Shown here piece after piece: positions 1 through 5,845 of a stretch of 11,263 bases of DNA. Within the stretch, counting starts at the first letter, position 1, and each line of letters starts with the position of its first letter. Origin of the DNA: JAKACA01 sp050008715 (GTDB lineage Bacteria > Actinomycetota > Acidimicrobiia > Acidimicrobiales > Bog-793); NCBI GenBank assembly GCA_050008715.1, contig JBEKMC010000112.1, positions 1-11,263 on the forward strand. Direction: 5' to 3'. The notes beneath the pieces are model-generated. The model worked only from the letters and a program-made list of their open reading frames with translations. It searched no databases and was not told the DNA's origin. The position numbers were made by a program, and so were the translations under genes.

Positions 1-198
1 GCGGGCACTGAGGGATCGCGCCCACTGCGCCACTTCCTCGTCGTCGCACACGACGTTGCATTCGAGGCTTCCTGCTGCGGCCAGCACACCGGCGGCGAGG
101 CTGCGAGCCAGCTCCGCCCGCTCGGAAGCGTTCAGCACCGGTGCCAGGCGGAGCTTGGCGGTGCGAAATGACTTCACAGGGACGAGGAGCGCCCGCAC
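1..198 (-). CDS. cofC: 2-phospho-L-lactate / phosphoenolpyruvate guanylyltransferase (CofC/FbiD family), N-terminal part, cut by window edge
   Basis: Reading leftward from a GTG at 198, 66 codons stay open to the window edge and begin VRALLVPVKSFRTAKLRLAP. The PVKxF..AK.RLAPVL opening, the following SERAELARSL helix and the VVCDDEEVAQWAR segment are characteristic of CofC/FbiD. These enzymes transfer GMP to 2-phospholactate or phosphoenolpyruvate to make the side-chain precursor of coenzyme F420 in the cytoplasm. About the first third of the usual ~200-220 residues is visible; the catalytic remainder lies outside. The GTG start fits the family's N-terminus, but no clear Shine-Dalgarno precedes it. 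It lies 57 nt downstream of the XRE/PBP regulator on the same strand and may be co-transcribed with it. Which substrate is used cannot be told from this piece. Confidence 0.75.
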   Translation of the reverse strand, partial: MRALLVPVKSFRTAKLRLAPVLNASERAELARSLAAGVLAAAGSLECNVVCDDEEVAQWARSLSAR

Positions 199-223
199 CG
201 AGCCGAGTCTACGGACGCAACCG

Positions 224-244
224 GATCCTCGAATCCAGAGGATC
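224..244 (-). other. Short hairpin between the regulator and cofC
   Basis: A perfect 7-bp inverted repeat, GATCCTC and GAGGATC, separated by 7 nt, lies between the stop of the XRE/PBP regulator (256) and the start of cofC (198). It is not followed by a U-tract in either direction. It could be a weak attenuator or processing hairpin, or chance. Confidence 0.2.
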
Positions 245-255
245 GCGCAGAAAGT

Positions 256-1461
256 TCAGGCGGCGAGAATCCTGCCGCACGGCTCTGCGTCGTAGCCGGC
301 GAGCGCGGCCAGCTGACGAGGAAGCTCCCGTCCGCCGAGCACGTCGAGCAGTCCCCGCACCTCGAGGCTGCCCATGAGCGAGCGTGGGATGTGCAGTTCG
401 GAGATCTCCTGCTGCCACGGGACGAAGTCGAGTCCATAGGCGAGCGCGGCGGGTTCGGTCGTGACGGCAGCATCGGCCAGTCCCGACCCGATCGCGGAGG
501 CAACGAGCAAGTGAGCCGTGCATTCGGTGTCGTATCCAGGCACGTCGGCGGAGGCGATACCGAGTCGGTCGAGTTGATCGTCGAGGAGCCGGCGGGCCTC
601 GGAACCTCGCTCCCGGTTCGCAATTCGCAGACCGCCGGACACCACGTCGCGCATGTCCTTCACCACGCCGCGGTGACGAGGCGCCAAGGCGAGCCCCTCG
701 CGCCAGGACGCAAAGCCGACGGCCTCCACGCCCGAGCGGTGGCGCACATGGGCGTCGATGCTCCTGTGGATGGCGGCCACGTGGATGGAGCCGCTCTCGA
801 GCAGCTCCAAGGCCATGGTGTTGCCGCACGACCACCACGCCAGCCCGACCGGCGGGTTGTGGCGCTGCAGGGGGCCCTGCAGCAAGGCAAGCGCCGGGTC
901 GCAGCCGGCTATCGCCAGCGTCGGAGCCGCCTCGGCGATGCGGAGGGCTTCAACAGAGCCGTTCCGGTTGCGGGTGCGCTTTCCGGAGGCGTCCCCTTCC
1001 CGCTCAGCCGGCGCGGCCTCCGCGTGGCCATCCTCCCCCGCACCGGCGACCGTCTCTCGCGCGGTGTCTCGGTGCCCTTCTCGCACGACACCGAGGGCGG
1101 GCACGAAACCCGGCACGAGTGAGCCGTCGCGTGACAACGGGAAAGCGACGACGGTGCCCGCGATGTCGCTGAGCAGCAACCGCTTCGGCATGCTCCCTTG
1201 TTGCCGGGGGGTGCGCACAGCCAGACGCCCGCTCACCGACGGCGCCTCGGTGGCCTCACCGAAGAGATCCTCGACGGAGGAGTCGAGCGCGCGGGCGAGC
1301 GAGAGCGCCACGTCGAGCGAGGGGGACCAGCGGCCGGATTCGATACCGGAGATGGCTTGGCGAGTGATCCCGGCTGCCTTCGCGAGGTCGCCCTGGGAGT
1401 GGCCGCGGGCGAGGCGCGTCAGCCGAAGGCGATCGTCCGGATGGCGGCGGGTATCTGTCAA
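256..1461 (-). CDS. XRE-family HTH regulator with C-terminal periplasmic-binding-protein-like (PBP_like) sensor domain
   Basis: This 401-residue protein is a one-component regulator. Residues about 11-67 form an XRE helix-turn-helix (HSQGDLAKAAGITRQAISGI, then ESGRWSPSLDVALSLARAL). Residues about 170-395 match the PBP-like domain found fused to such HTHs and to ModE-type regulators: IAGCDPALALL, IHVAAIH, GLALAPRHRGVVKDMRDV, ANRERGSEARRLLDDQL, VPGYDTE, GLADAAVTTEPAALAYGLDFVP and a final LAALAGYDAE. The fold binds small ligands, molybdate or other anions in relatives; the ligand here is unknown. Residues about 130-170 are a charged, low-complexity linker rich in Glu, Arg, Gly and Ala. The start is TTG, supported by GAGGAAGG about 9 nt upstream. 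A TAGGGT -10-like hexamer sits at 1495-1500 on the same strand, without a recognisable -35. It is divergent from rnhB and upstream of cofC. Confidence 0.85.
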   Translation of the reverse strand: MTDTRRHPDDRLRLTRLARGHSQGDLAKAAGITRQAISGIESGRWSPSLDVALSLARALDSSVEDLFGEATEAPSVSGRLAVRTPRQQGSMPKRLLLSDIAGTVVAFPLSRDGSLVPGFVPALGVVREGHRDTARETVAGAGEDGHAEAAPAEREGDASGKRTRNRNGSVEALRIAEAAPTLAIAGCDPALALLQGPLQRHNPPVGLAWWSCGNTMALELLESGSIHVAAIHRSIDAHVRHRSGVEAVGFASWREGLALAPRHRGVVKDMRDVVSGGLRIANRERGSEARRLLDDQLDRLGIASADVPGYDTECTAHLLVASAIGSGLADAAVTTEPAALAYGLDFVPWQQEISELHIPRSLMGSLEVRGLLDVLGGRELPRQLAALAGYDAEPCGRILAA

Positions 1462-1568
1462 ATCGATCTTCCTTCCTCGGCCCCCGCTCGTGCCACCCTA
1501 CTCACGAGGAAGGCCCCGAGCGACGTCACCAGCAGGTGCCCCTGCCGGCCCGAAACCGCCCGGCACAG

Positions 1569-1586
1569 TGTGAATACCTTTGTGAA
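1569..1586. promoter_or_regulatory. TGTGAA direct repeat in the divergent XRE/rnhB intergenic region
   Basis: Two TGTGAA hexamers lie one helical turn-like step (12 bp) apart at 1569-1574 and 1581-1586, in an AT-richer pocket of the gap between the regulator (start 1461) and rnhB. TACCTT at 1575-1580 between them fits an actinobacterial -10 (TAnnnT) for rnhB, which would place an operator on the promoter. This is inference from spacing alone. Confidence 0.15.
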
Positions 1587-1664
1587 CTGGGATCTCTCGG
1601 GCGCCTGGCCGCTCGTTGAGGCGTCTCGGTACCGATGGCACCAAGAGCGCCCGTTCGTAAGGCA

Positions 1665-2327
1665 ATGTGTGTGGTCGTGGTGAGCATTCCGAGCCTGCGA
1701 GTCGAGGGACGCTACTTCGCTGACGGCTGTGTGGCCGTTGGCGGCGTGGACGAGGTCGGCCGGGGTGCCTGGGCCGGTCCTGTCAGCGTCGGCGTGGCCG
1801 TCGTCACGCCGGGATGCGGGCGCCGCATCCCCCGGGGGGTGCGCGACTCGAAGCAACTCAGCTGGGCCGAACGCGAATCGCTCTTCGCCCCTCTCTCGCG
1901 CGGTGTCGCCGATTGGGCGGTGGGCCATGCCAGCAACGAGGAGTGCGACGCCCTCGGGATGACGGCTGCACAGCGGCTAGCGGCACGCCGAGCGCTCGCA
2001 CAACTGACCGTGGCGCCCGACATCTTGCTGCTCGACGGCAGCTTCGACTTCCTCCGCGACGGCGAGGAATGCCTGCCGGTACGCATGATCGTGAAAGGTG
2101 ACGCGAGCTCGAAGGCGATCGCCGCAGCCTCCGTCCTGGCCAAGGTGACCCGGGACCGCATGATGGCGGTCGAAGCCGAGCACTACCCGTGGTACGGCTT
2201 CGAGTCGAATCGCGGCTATCCCGCTCCCTCCCACAAGATGGCGCTCGCGACCTGGGGGTGTACGCCGATACACCGCAGGAGCTGGGCGTTCGTCGATTCG
2301 ATGTACTTCAAGCCCGGCAATGGCTGA
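1665..2327 (+). CDS. rnhB: Ribonuclease HII
   Basis: The enzyme cleaves the RNA strand of RNA/DNA hybrids and starts removal of single ribonucleotides misincorporated into DNA, in the cytoplasm. All RNase HII motifs are present. They are GGVDEVGRGAWAGPV with the catalytic Asp-Glu pair (D29, E30 from this start), RDSKQLS, ILLLDGS (D124), KGDASSKAIAAASVLAKVTRD (D164), YPWYGFESNRGYPAPSH and the C-terminal GCTPIHRRSW. The four acidic metal ligands are thus intact, and 220 residues is normal for the family. The start is uncertain. The frame is open from ATG 1635, with ATG 1665 and GTG 1680 further in; relatives usually begin close to the SLRVE segment, which favours 1665 or 1680. No start has a well-placed Shine-Dalgarno. 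The stop overlaps the next gene's ATG by 8 nt, so translational coupling is likely. Confidence 0.95.
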   Translation: MCVVVVSIPSLRVEGRYFADGCVAVGGVDEVGRGAWAGPVSVGVAVVTPGCGRRIPRGVRDSKQLSWAERESLFAPLSRGVADWAVGHASNEECDALGMTAAQRLAARRALAQLTVAPDILLLDGSFDFLRDGEECLPVRMIVKGDASSKAIAAASVLAKVTRDRMMAVEAEHYPWYGFESNRGYPAPSHKMALATWGCTPIHRRSWAFVDSMYFKPGNG

Positions 2328-3192
2328 CACGAGCGGGACACCTTTCGAAGACGAGCTTCCCGCCATCCCGGTGGCACGTCGGCCCGCTGATCCCGGTGCA
2401 GTCCCCGGCCAACTTCCCGCTCCGGAAACCGAGGCGAGCAGGGCGTCCGTTCCGGGGGCGGTGTGGCCGGCGCTCCGCTCGGCGGCGGTGGGAGGCCAGG
2501 CGGAGCCGCGAGCTCCGGCGTCGACTGTTCACCTGCCGGCGGTAGAAAGGGGCACCGGGCCGATCCCCGGTTCGCCGGAGGAGGCGGCCATCATCCTTCG
2601 GGCGCTGGCGGAGACCTCCGGCTCGACGCCCAACCGCTGGGCCAAGCCAGGTCTCATCGCCGGTACGGCCCTCATCGTCATCGCGATGGTCGTCGGCCTC
2701 GTCATCGGCGCCGAGTACCTTCGTCACGTTGCCGGGTCGGGCTCGCCAGCGGCCAGCGGCGGCGGGACAGGTCCGGCACTCAATGTCACGGAGAGCAATC
2801 TGAAGGTTGCCCTGTCCACGGCGACGAGCTACCAGGCGTCCCACGGCGGGAGCCTGCAGGGACTCACGTCGGTCGTGTTCGCGGACGCGAATCCATCGCT
2901 CACGTTCGCGAGCGTGTCGGGAGCAGCCACCGAGGTCGCCATCGCCACGCCAGTGCCCGGCTCCCTCGTGCTCGCGAGCTTTCAATCGAGCCCTGCCGCC
3001 TGCCTAGGGGTCCTGATCGTCAGCTCCCGACAGGGCGCCCCGATCTTCGGCCAGGCCGCGGCCACTGCCGGTGTCGGGACGTACTACTTCGAGGCGCCCG
3101 CGCCCGCCGGCCTGTGCAATGCCATCACCGTGGCACCGCCGGCGACGTCCTACGTGTCGACTTCGGGCTTTCCTAGCGAGCCGCTTCGGTAG
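2320..3192 (+). CDS. Single-pass membrane protein with Pro/Ala-rich cytoplasmic region and pilin-like extracytoplasmic domain
   Basis: I do not recognise a named family for this 290-residue protein. Residues 1-105 are Pro/Ala/Glu-rich and probably disordered. Residues about 111-132 (GLIAGTALIVIAMVVGLVIG) are one strong transmembrane helix. A Gly/Ser linker (139-150) leads to an exported domain of about 140 residues. That domain begins with an amphipathic stretch, LNVTESNLKVALSTATSYQA, then SLTFASVSGAATEVAIA, and carries two cysteines (C228, C266) that could form a disulfide. The helix followed by strands with SLTF and a late Cys pair recalls actinobacterial type IV pilin-like proteins, but no prepilin peptidase site is visible, and the long N-terminal extension argues against a true pilin. 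The ATG lies inside the last codons of rnhB (ATGGCTGA). Its last 20 nt overlap the convergent permease gene. Confidence 0.7.
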   Translation: MADTSGTPFEDELPAIPVARRPADPGAVPGQLPAPETEASRASVPGAVWPALRSAAVGGQAEPRAPASTVHLPAVERGTGPIPGSPEEAAIILRALAETSGSTPNRWAKPGLIAGTALIVIAMVVGLVIGAEYLRHVAGSGSPAASGGGTGPALNVTESNLKVALSTATSYQASHGGSLQGLTSVVFADANPSLTFASVSGAATEVAIATPVPGSLVLASFQSSPAACLGVLIVSSRQGAPIFGQAAATAGVGTYYFEAPAPAGLCNAITVAPPATSYVSTSGFPSEPLR

Positions 3193-4099
3193 ACGGCTCC
3201 GTTGTCGAGGAGACGGTGTCGGGCTCGTCGGACTTCCGCCACGGCCGCGCCACGGCGAGCCAGACCACGAGGGCCAACAGGACGACGCCGCAAAGGGTCC
3301 AGCCGAGGTCCGTCGTGCTCATACCGACGTACTTGAGACCGGACGCGAAGATGACGAACGTGATCGCCGGCCGGATGAGCTTGTCGGGCGCACGGCTCGA
3401 GAGAAACGCACCGACTACGGCCGCCGGCACGCTGCCGATGATGATCGAGGTCGTGAGCGAGAACTCAATGTGGCCGAAGGCGAGCGCCCCGAGGGCAGCG
3501 GCAGCCGTCAGCGGTACGGCCTGGGTGAGGTCCGTGCCGACGAGGCGCTTGGCTCCGATCATCGGGTAGAGGAACAGCAGCAGCACGATCATGAGCGACC
3601 CGGAGCCGACCGAGGTCATTCCGACGATGATGCCGCCGACCATGCCGATCAGAATCGTAGGGATCGGCTTGACGTCGAGCTGGTGGACCTCGCTCAACCG
3701 GTCCTCGCCTGAGCGGCGGTCGAGCACGTAGCGAAGCACCATGGCGGCGGCGCCGAGCAGGAGGGCCGCCCCGAGGGCGATCTCGATGTTCGTCTGCTGC
3801 ACCTTGCCGAGGCCGAACAGATGGAGCAGGTAGGCACCGAGGAAGGCCATCGGGACCGAACCAATCACCATCCAGCCCACGAGCCGGAAGTTGACGGTCT
3901 TCTTCGTGATATGGATGGCGGCGGCGACCGGGCGCATGGCGACGGCGGCGACAAGGTCGCTCGAGATCGCGGACGACGGCTTCACGTTGAACAGCAGGAT
4001 CAGCATCGGTGTCATGAGGGCACCGCCCCCGGCACCGGTGAGCCCGACGAGGAATCCCACGACGCCGCTGCCCAGCACGATGTACGGATCGATGTGCAT
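3173..4099 (-). CDS. TauE/SafE-family membrane permease (probable sulfite or organosulfonate exporter)
   Basis: This 308-residue polytopic inner-membrane protein has about eight hydrophobic helices. It shows the internal duplication typical of TauE/SafE: the first repeat carries GFLVGLTGAGGGALMTPMLI (15-34), and the second carries IVGMTSVGSGSLMIVLLLFL (158-177) followed by GTDLTQAVPLT. Members export sulfite, sulfoacetate or related sulfur compounds; some have other or unknown substrates, and no sulfur gene is nearby to decide. The hydrophilic tail (from about 286) is Ser/Thr/Glu-rich. The ATG is preceded by GAGAGGG at a short distance (3 nt), supporting the start. The 140 nt upstream contain an AT-rich pocket (about 4110-4160) that probably holds the promoter, but I could not pair a convincing -10 and -35. 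It converges on the pilin-like gene and overlaps its end. Confidence 0.9.
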   Translation of the reverse strand: MHIDPYIVLGSGVVGFLVGLTGAGGGALMTPMLILLFNVKPSSAISSDLVAAVAMRPVAAAIHITKKTVNFRLVGWMVIGSVPMAFLGAYLLHLFGLGKVQQTNIEIALGAALLLGAAAMVLRYVLDRRSGEDRLSEVHQLDVKPIPTILIGMVGGIIVGMTSVGSGSLMIVLLLFLYPMIGAKRLVGTDLTQAVPLTAAAALGALAFGHIEFSLTTSIIIGSVPAAVVGAFLSSRAPDKLIRPAITFVIFASGLKYVGMSTTDLGWTLCGVVLLALVVWLAVARPWRKSDEPDTVSSTTEPSTEAAR

Positions 4100-4242
4100 T
4101 GTCCCTCTCGGCGACGAAAAATCGATGTAGGCAAGTAATGCTACTCATTTGATGGTATCGGGGGAGACTTCGCAGAGGGTCGTGTCCGCGCCGACGTGCG
4201 TCGTATCGTGTCCACCGATGCGTCCGCCTCCGATCCCCCGCG

Positions 4243-4524
4243 TTGCCCGTGAGGATCTTTCGCTTCGACGAGGAGCCGCGCCGCTCATCGGTGACGGCTG
4301 CCCATCTCGACCACGTCTTGCTGCGGGACCTGCTGCGAGCCGACCCGGAGGCCCGCCGACGCTACGCAGCGTTGAAGCGCGCCAATCTCGCCCGCGCCCG
4401 CGGCGACATCGACGTGTACGTCGCCGCCAAAGCAGCCTTCGTGGCGGAATTGCTCACTCGGGCCCGCCTCGAAGCGGGACTGCCTCCCGTCGCCTACTGG
4501 GAGCCCGAGCTCACTACCGAGTGA
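4243..4524 (+). CDS. GrpB-like protein, C-terminal half only (possible gene remnant)
   Basis: The 93-residue product reads VRIFRFDEEP, then HLDHVLLRDLLRADPEARRR, YAALKRANLA and DIDVYVAAKAAFVAELL. This matches the C-terminal half of GrpB-family (UPF0157) proteins, whose order is VHIF, H-L-x-FRDYLR-x-HP, YxxLK, then D-x-x-Y-x-x-K-x-x-F. Full GrpB proteins have about 165-190 residues, with a nucleotidyltransferase-like N-terminal half containing the acidic active site. That half is absent. The frame is open upstream only to a TGA at 4150-4152, and the translation there does not resemble GrpB; nor do the other two plus frames. The start is a TTG (GTG at 4249 is the alternative) without a clear Shine-Dalgarno. 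It is either a truncated remnant or a free-standing C-terminal domain. The last 11 nt overlap the convergent acyl-CoA dehydrogenase gene. Confidence 0.6.
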   Translation: MPVRIFRFDEEPRRSSVTAAHLDHVLLRDLLRADPEARRRYAALKRANLARARGDIDVYVAAKAAFVAELLTRARLEAGLPPVAYWEPELTTE

Positions 4525-5728
4525 CGGGAGGGTCCTTCGGGAGCCCGAGCACTCGCTCGCCGAGAATGTTGCGCATGACCTCGTCGGTTCCGCCGGCGAC
4601 GCGCATGCCCGGGACCCCGAGGAGGAACTTCGACCATGCGAAGGTTCCCCATTCGCCCGTGTCGGCCGTGATCCGTGGCCCGAGGATGCGCGCAGCCAAC
4701 TCGGCCGTGCGGCGCAGGTTCTGGGTGAGGGAGAGCTTCGCGATCGAGAGCTCCGGGCCCGGCAACTGGCCCGCCCGGATCTTTGCGAGCGCCCTGTCGT
4801 TGTTGTAGCGCGCAACCTGCAGGTTGATCCAGGCGTCGGCGATCCCCTGGCGTATGAGCGGATCGTCCGCCACCCCGACGTGCCGCGCCAAGGCGATGAG
4901 GCGCCGGAGCTCGGAGCTGCCGGAGGTTGAGCCACCGCCTCCACCGCCGATGGCGGCCCGCTCGTTCATGAGCGTCGTGAGCGCCACCGTCCATCCGTTG
5001 TTGACGTCGCCGAGCAGGTGGTCGGCGGGGATGCGGACGTCGGTGAAGAACACCTCGTTGAACGATGCCCCACCCGTCATCTGGCGAAGCGGCCGAACCT
5101 CCACGCCGGGGGCGTGCATGTTCACGATGAAGCCGGTGAGGCCTTTGTGCTTGGGTGCGTCAGGGTTGGTGCGGCAGAGGATCTCGCCGATCTCGGAGTA
5201 GTGGGCGCCCGACGTCCACACCTTCTGTCCGTTCACGACCCACTCGTCGCCGTCGCGCACGGCACGGGTCTGCAGGGAGGCGAGGTCGGAGCCGGCGGCG
5301 GGCTCGGAGAAGAGCTGGCAGGCGATGATGTCCCCGCGGTAGAGCGCACGGAGGTAGCGCTCTTTGGCCGATTCGGTGCCGTGAGCGAGGATGGTGGGCG
5401 CGATCATGCCGAGACCGATGCCGCGTGGCCCTTGGTTCGGCGTGGTGTAGCGGGACTCGATGGCGCTGTAGATCGCCTGGTACGACTTGGCAAGCTCGCG
5501 ACCGCCGTAGCGCTTCGGGCCGGTGATCCATCCGAAGCCGGCGTCGAACACCTTCTGGGCCCAGGCCTTGGCTGCGGTCACCTCGCGGGCGTCCTCTTCC
5601 GGGGTCCGCTCCGCCAGCACGGCCACCTCGTCGGAGCCCTCGCCGTAGCCGGTGCGGGCGGGCGGTTTCAACGTGGCGTTAGCTGCGAGGAAGGACTCCG
5701 CATCCTCGCCGAACTGTTCCTCGGTCAC
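4514..5728 (-). CDS. Acyl-CoA dehydrogenase (FAD-dependent)
   Basis: This flavoenzyme oxidises an acyl-CoA to the 2-enoyl-CoA, feeding electrons to ETF, in fatty-acid, branched-chain or sterol side-chain breakdown. The 404-residue form shows QLFSEPAAGSDLASLQTRAV (138-157), WVVNGQKVWTSGAHYSEIGE and GGASFNEVFFTDVRIP, then a C-terminal AGGTDEVMRNILGERVLGLP that contacts FAD. At the medium-chain-enzyme catalytic Glu position (xEGT) this protein has Gly (GGT, 379-381). The likely base is E256 in LMNERAAIGG, as in isovaleryl-CoA dehydrogenase; this is inference by motif position. A Gly run and Ser-rich loop (261-272) follows. The GTG at 5728 was chosen because AGGAG lies 9 nt upstream. A GTG at 5761 adds 11 residues and could be used by a leaderless transcript. 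It is divergent from the glutamate dehydrogenase gene. Confidence 0.92.
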   Translation of the reverse strand: MTEEQFGEDAESFLAANATLKPPARTGYGEGSDEVAVLAERTPEEDAREVTAAKAWAQKVFDAGFGWITGPKRYGGRELAKSYQAIYSAIESRYTTPNQGPRGIGLGMIAPTILAHGTESAKERYLRALYRGDIIACQLFSEPAAGSDLASLQTRAVRDGDEWVVNGQKVWTSGAHYSEIGEILCRTNPDAPKHKGLTGFIVNMHAPGVEVRPLRQMTGGASFNEVFFTDVRIPADHLLGDVNNGWTVALTTLMNERAAIGGGGGGSTSGSSELRRLIALARHVGVADDPLIRQGIADAWINLQVARYNNDRALAKIRAGQLPGPELSIAKLSLTQNLRRTAELAARILGPRITADTGEWGTFAWSKFLLGVPGMRVAGGTDEVMRNILGERVLGLPKDPPVTR

Positions 5729-5767
5729 GTCCGATATCTCCTGCACGCTGGTGTCGGCCACGACCGA

Positions 5768-5773
5768 ACTGTA
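5768..5773 (-). promoter_or_regulatory. Candidate -10 element for the acyl-CoA dehydrogenase gene, in leaderless geometry
   Basis: TACAGT (TAnnnT type) on the minus strand occupies -12 to -7 relative to the GTG at 5761, the spacing expected for a leaderless actinobacterial transcript starting on that GTG. No -35 hexamer is recognisable. If used, transcription would begin at or near 5761, and the internal AGGAG/GTG at 5728 would lie just downstream. Confidence 0.3.
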
Positions 5774-5809
5774 GTGGCGAGCGTCCGCTTCGGGGAGGGC
5801 CGCCGAGGG

Positions 5810-5815
5810 TAGGTT
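5810..5815 (+). promoter_or_regulatory. Candidate -10 element for the glutamate dehydrogenase gene
   Basis: TAGGTT fits the actinobacterial -10 pattern TAnnnT and sits in the gap between two divergent genes. Transcription about 7 nt downstream would give a leader of roughly 24 nt holding the GGAGG that precedes the ATG at 5846. No good -35 is seen. Confidence 0.3.
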
Positions 5816-5845
5816 TTGCGGACCGGTACACGGAGGTCAACGGAG

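Noticed and set aside
1456..1461. TTGACA on the minus strand as a -35 box
   Set aside because: It coincides with the TTG start and second codon of the regulator, and no -10 follows at the right distance.
758..1573. Plus-strand open frames opposite the XRE-PBP regulator
   Set aside because: The translations are Ser/Arg/Pro-rich with no domain, while the minus frame has clear HTH and PBP motifs.
4134..4145. AGTA-ATGC-TACT palindrome upstream of the permease gene as an operator
   Set aside because: The arms are only 4 bp and do not extend; this is too short to support a call, though the AT-rich pocket probably holds the promoter.
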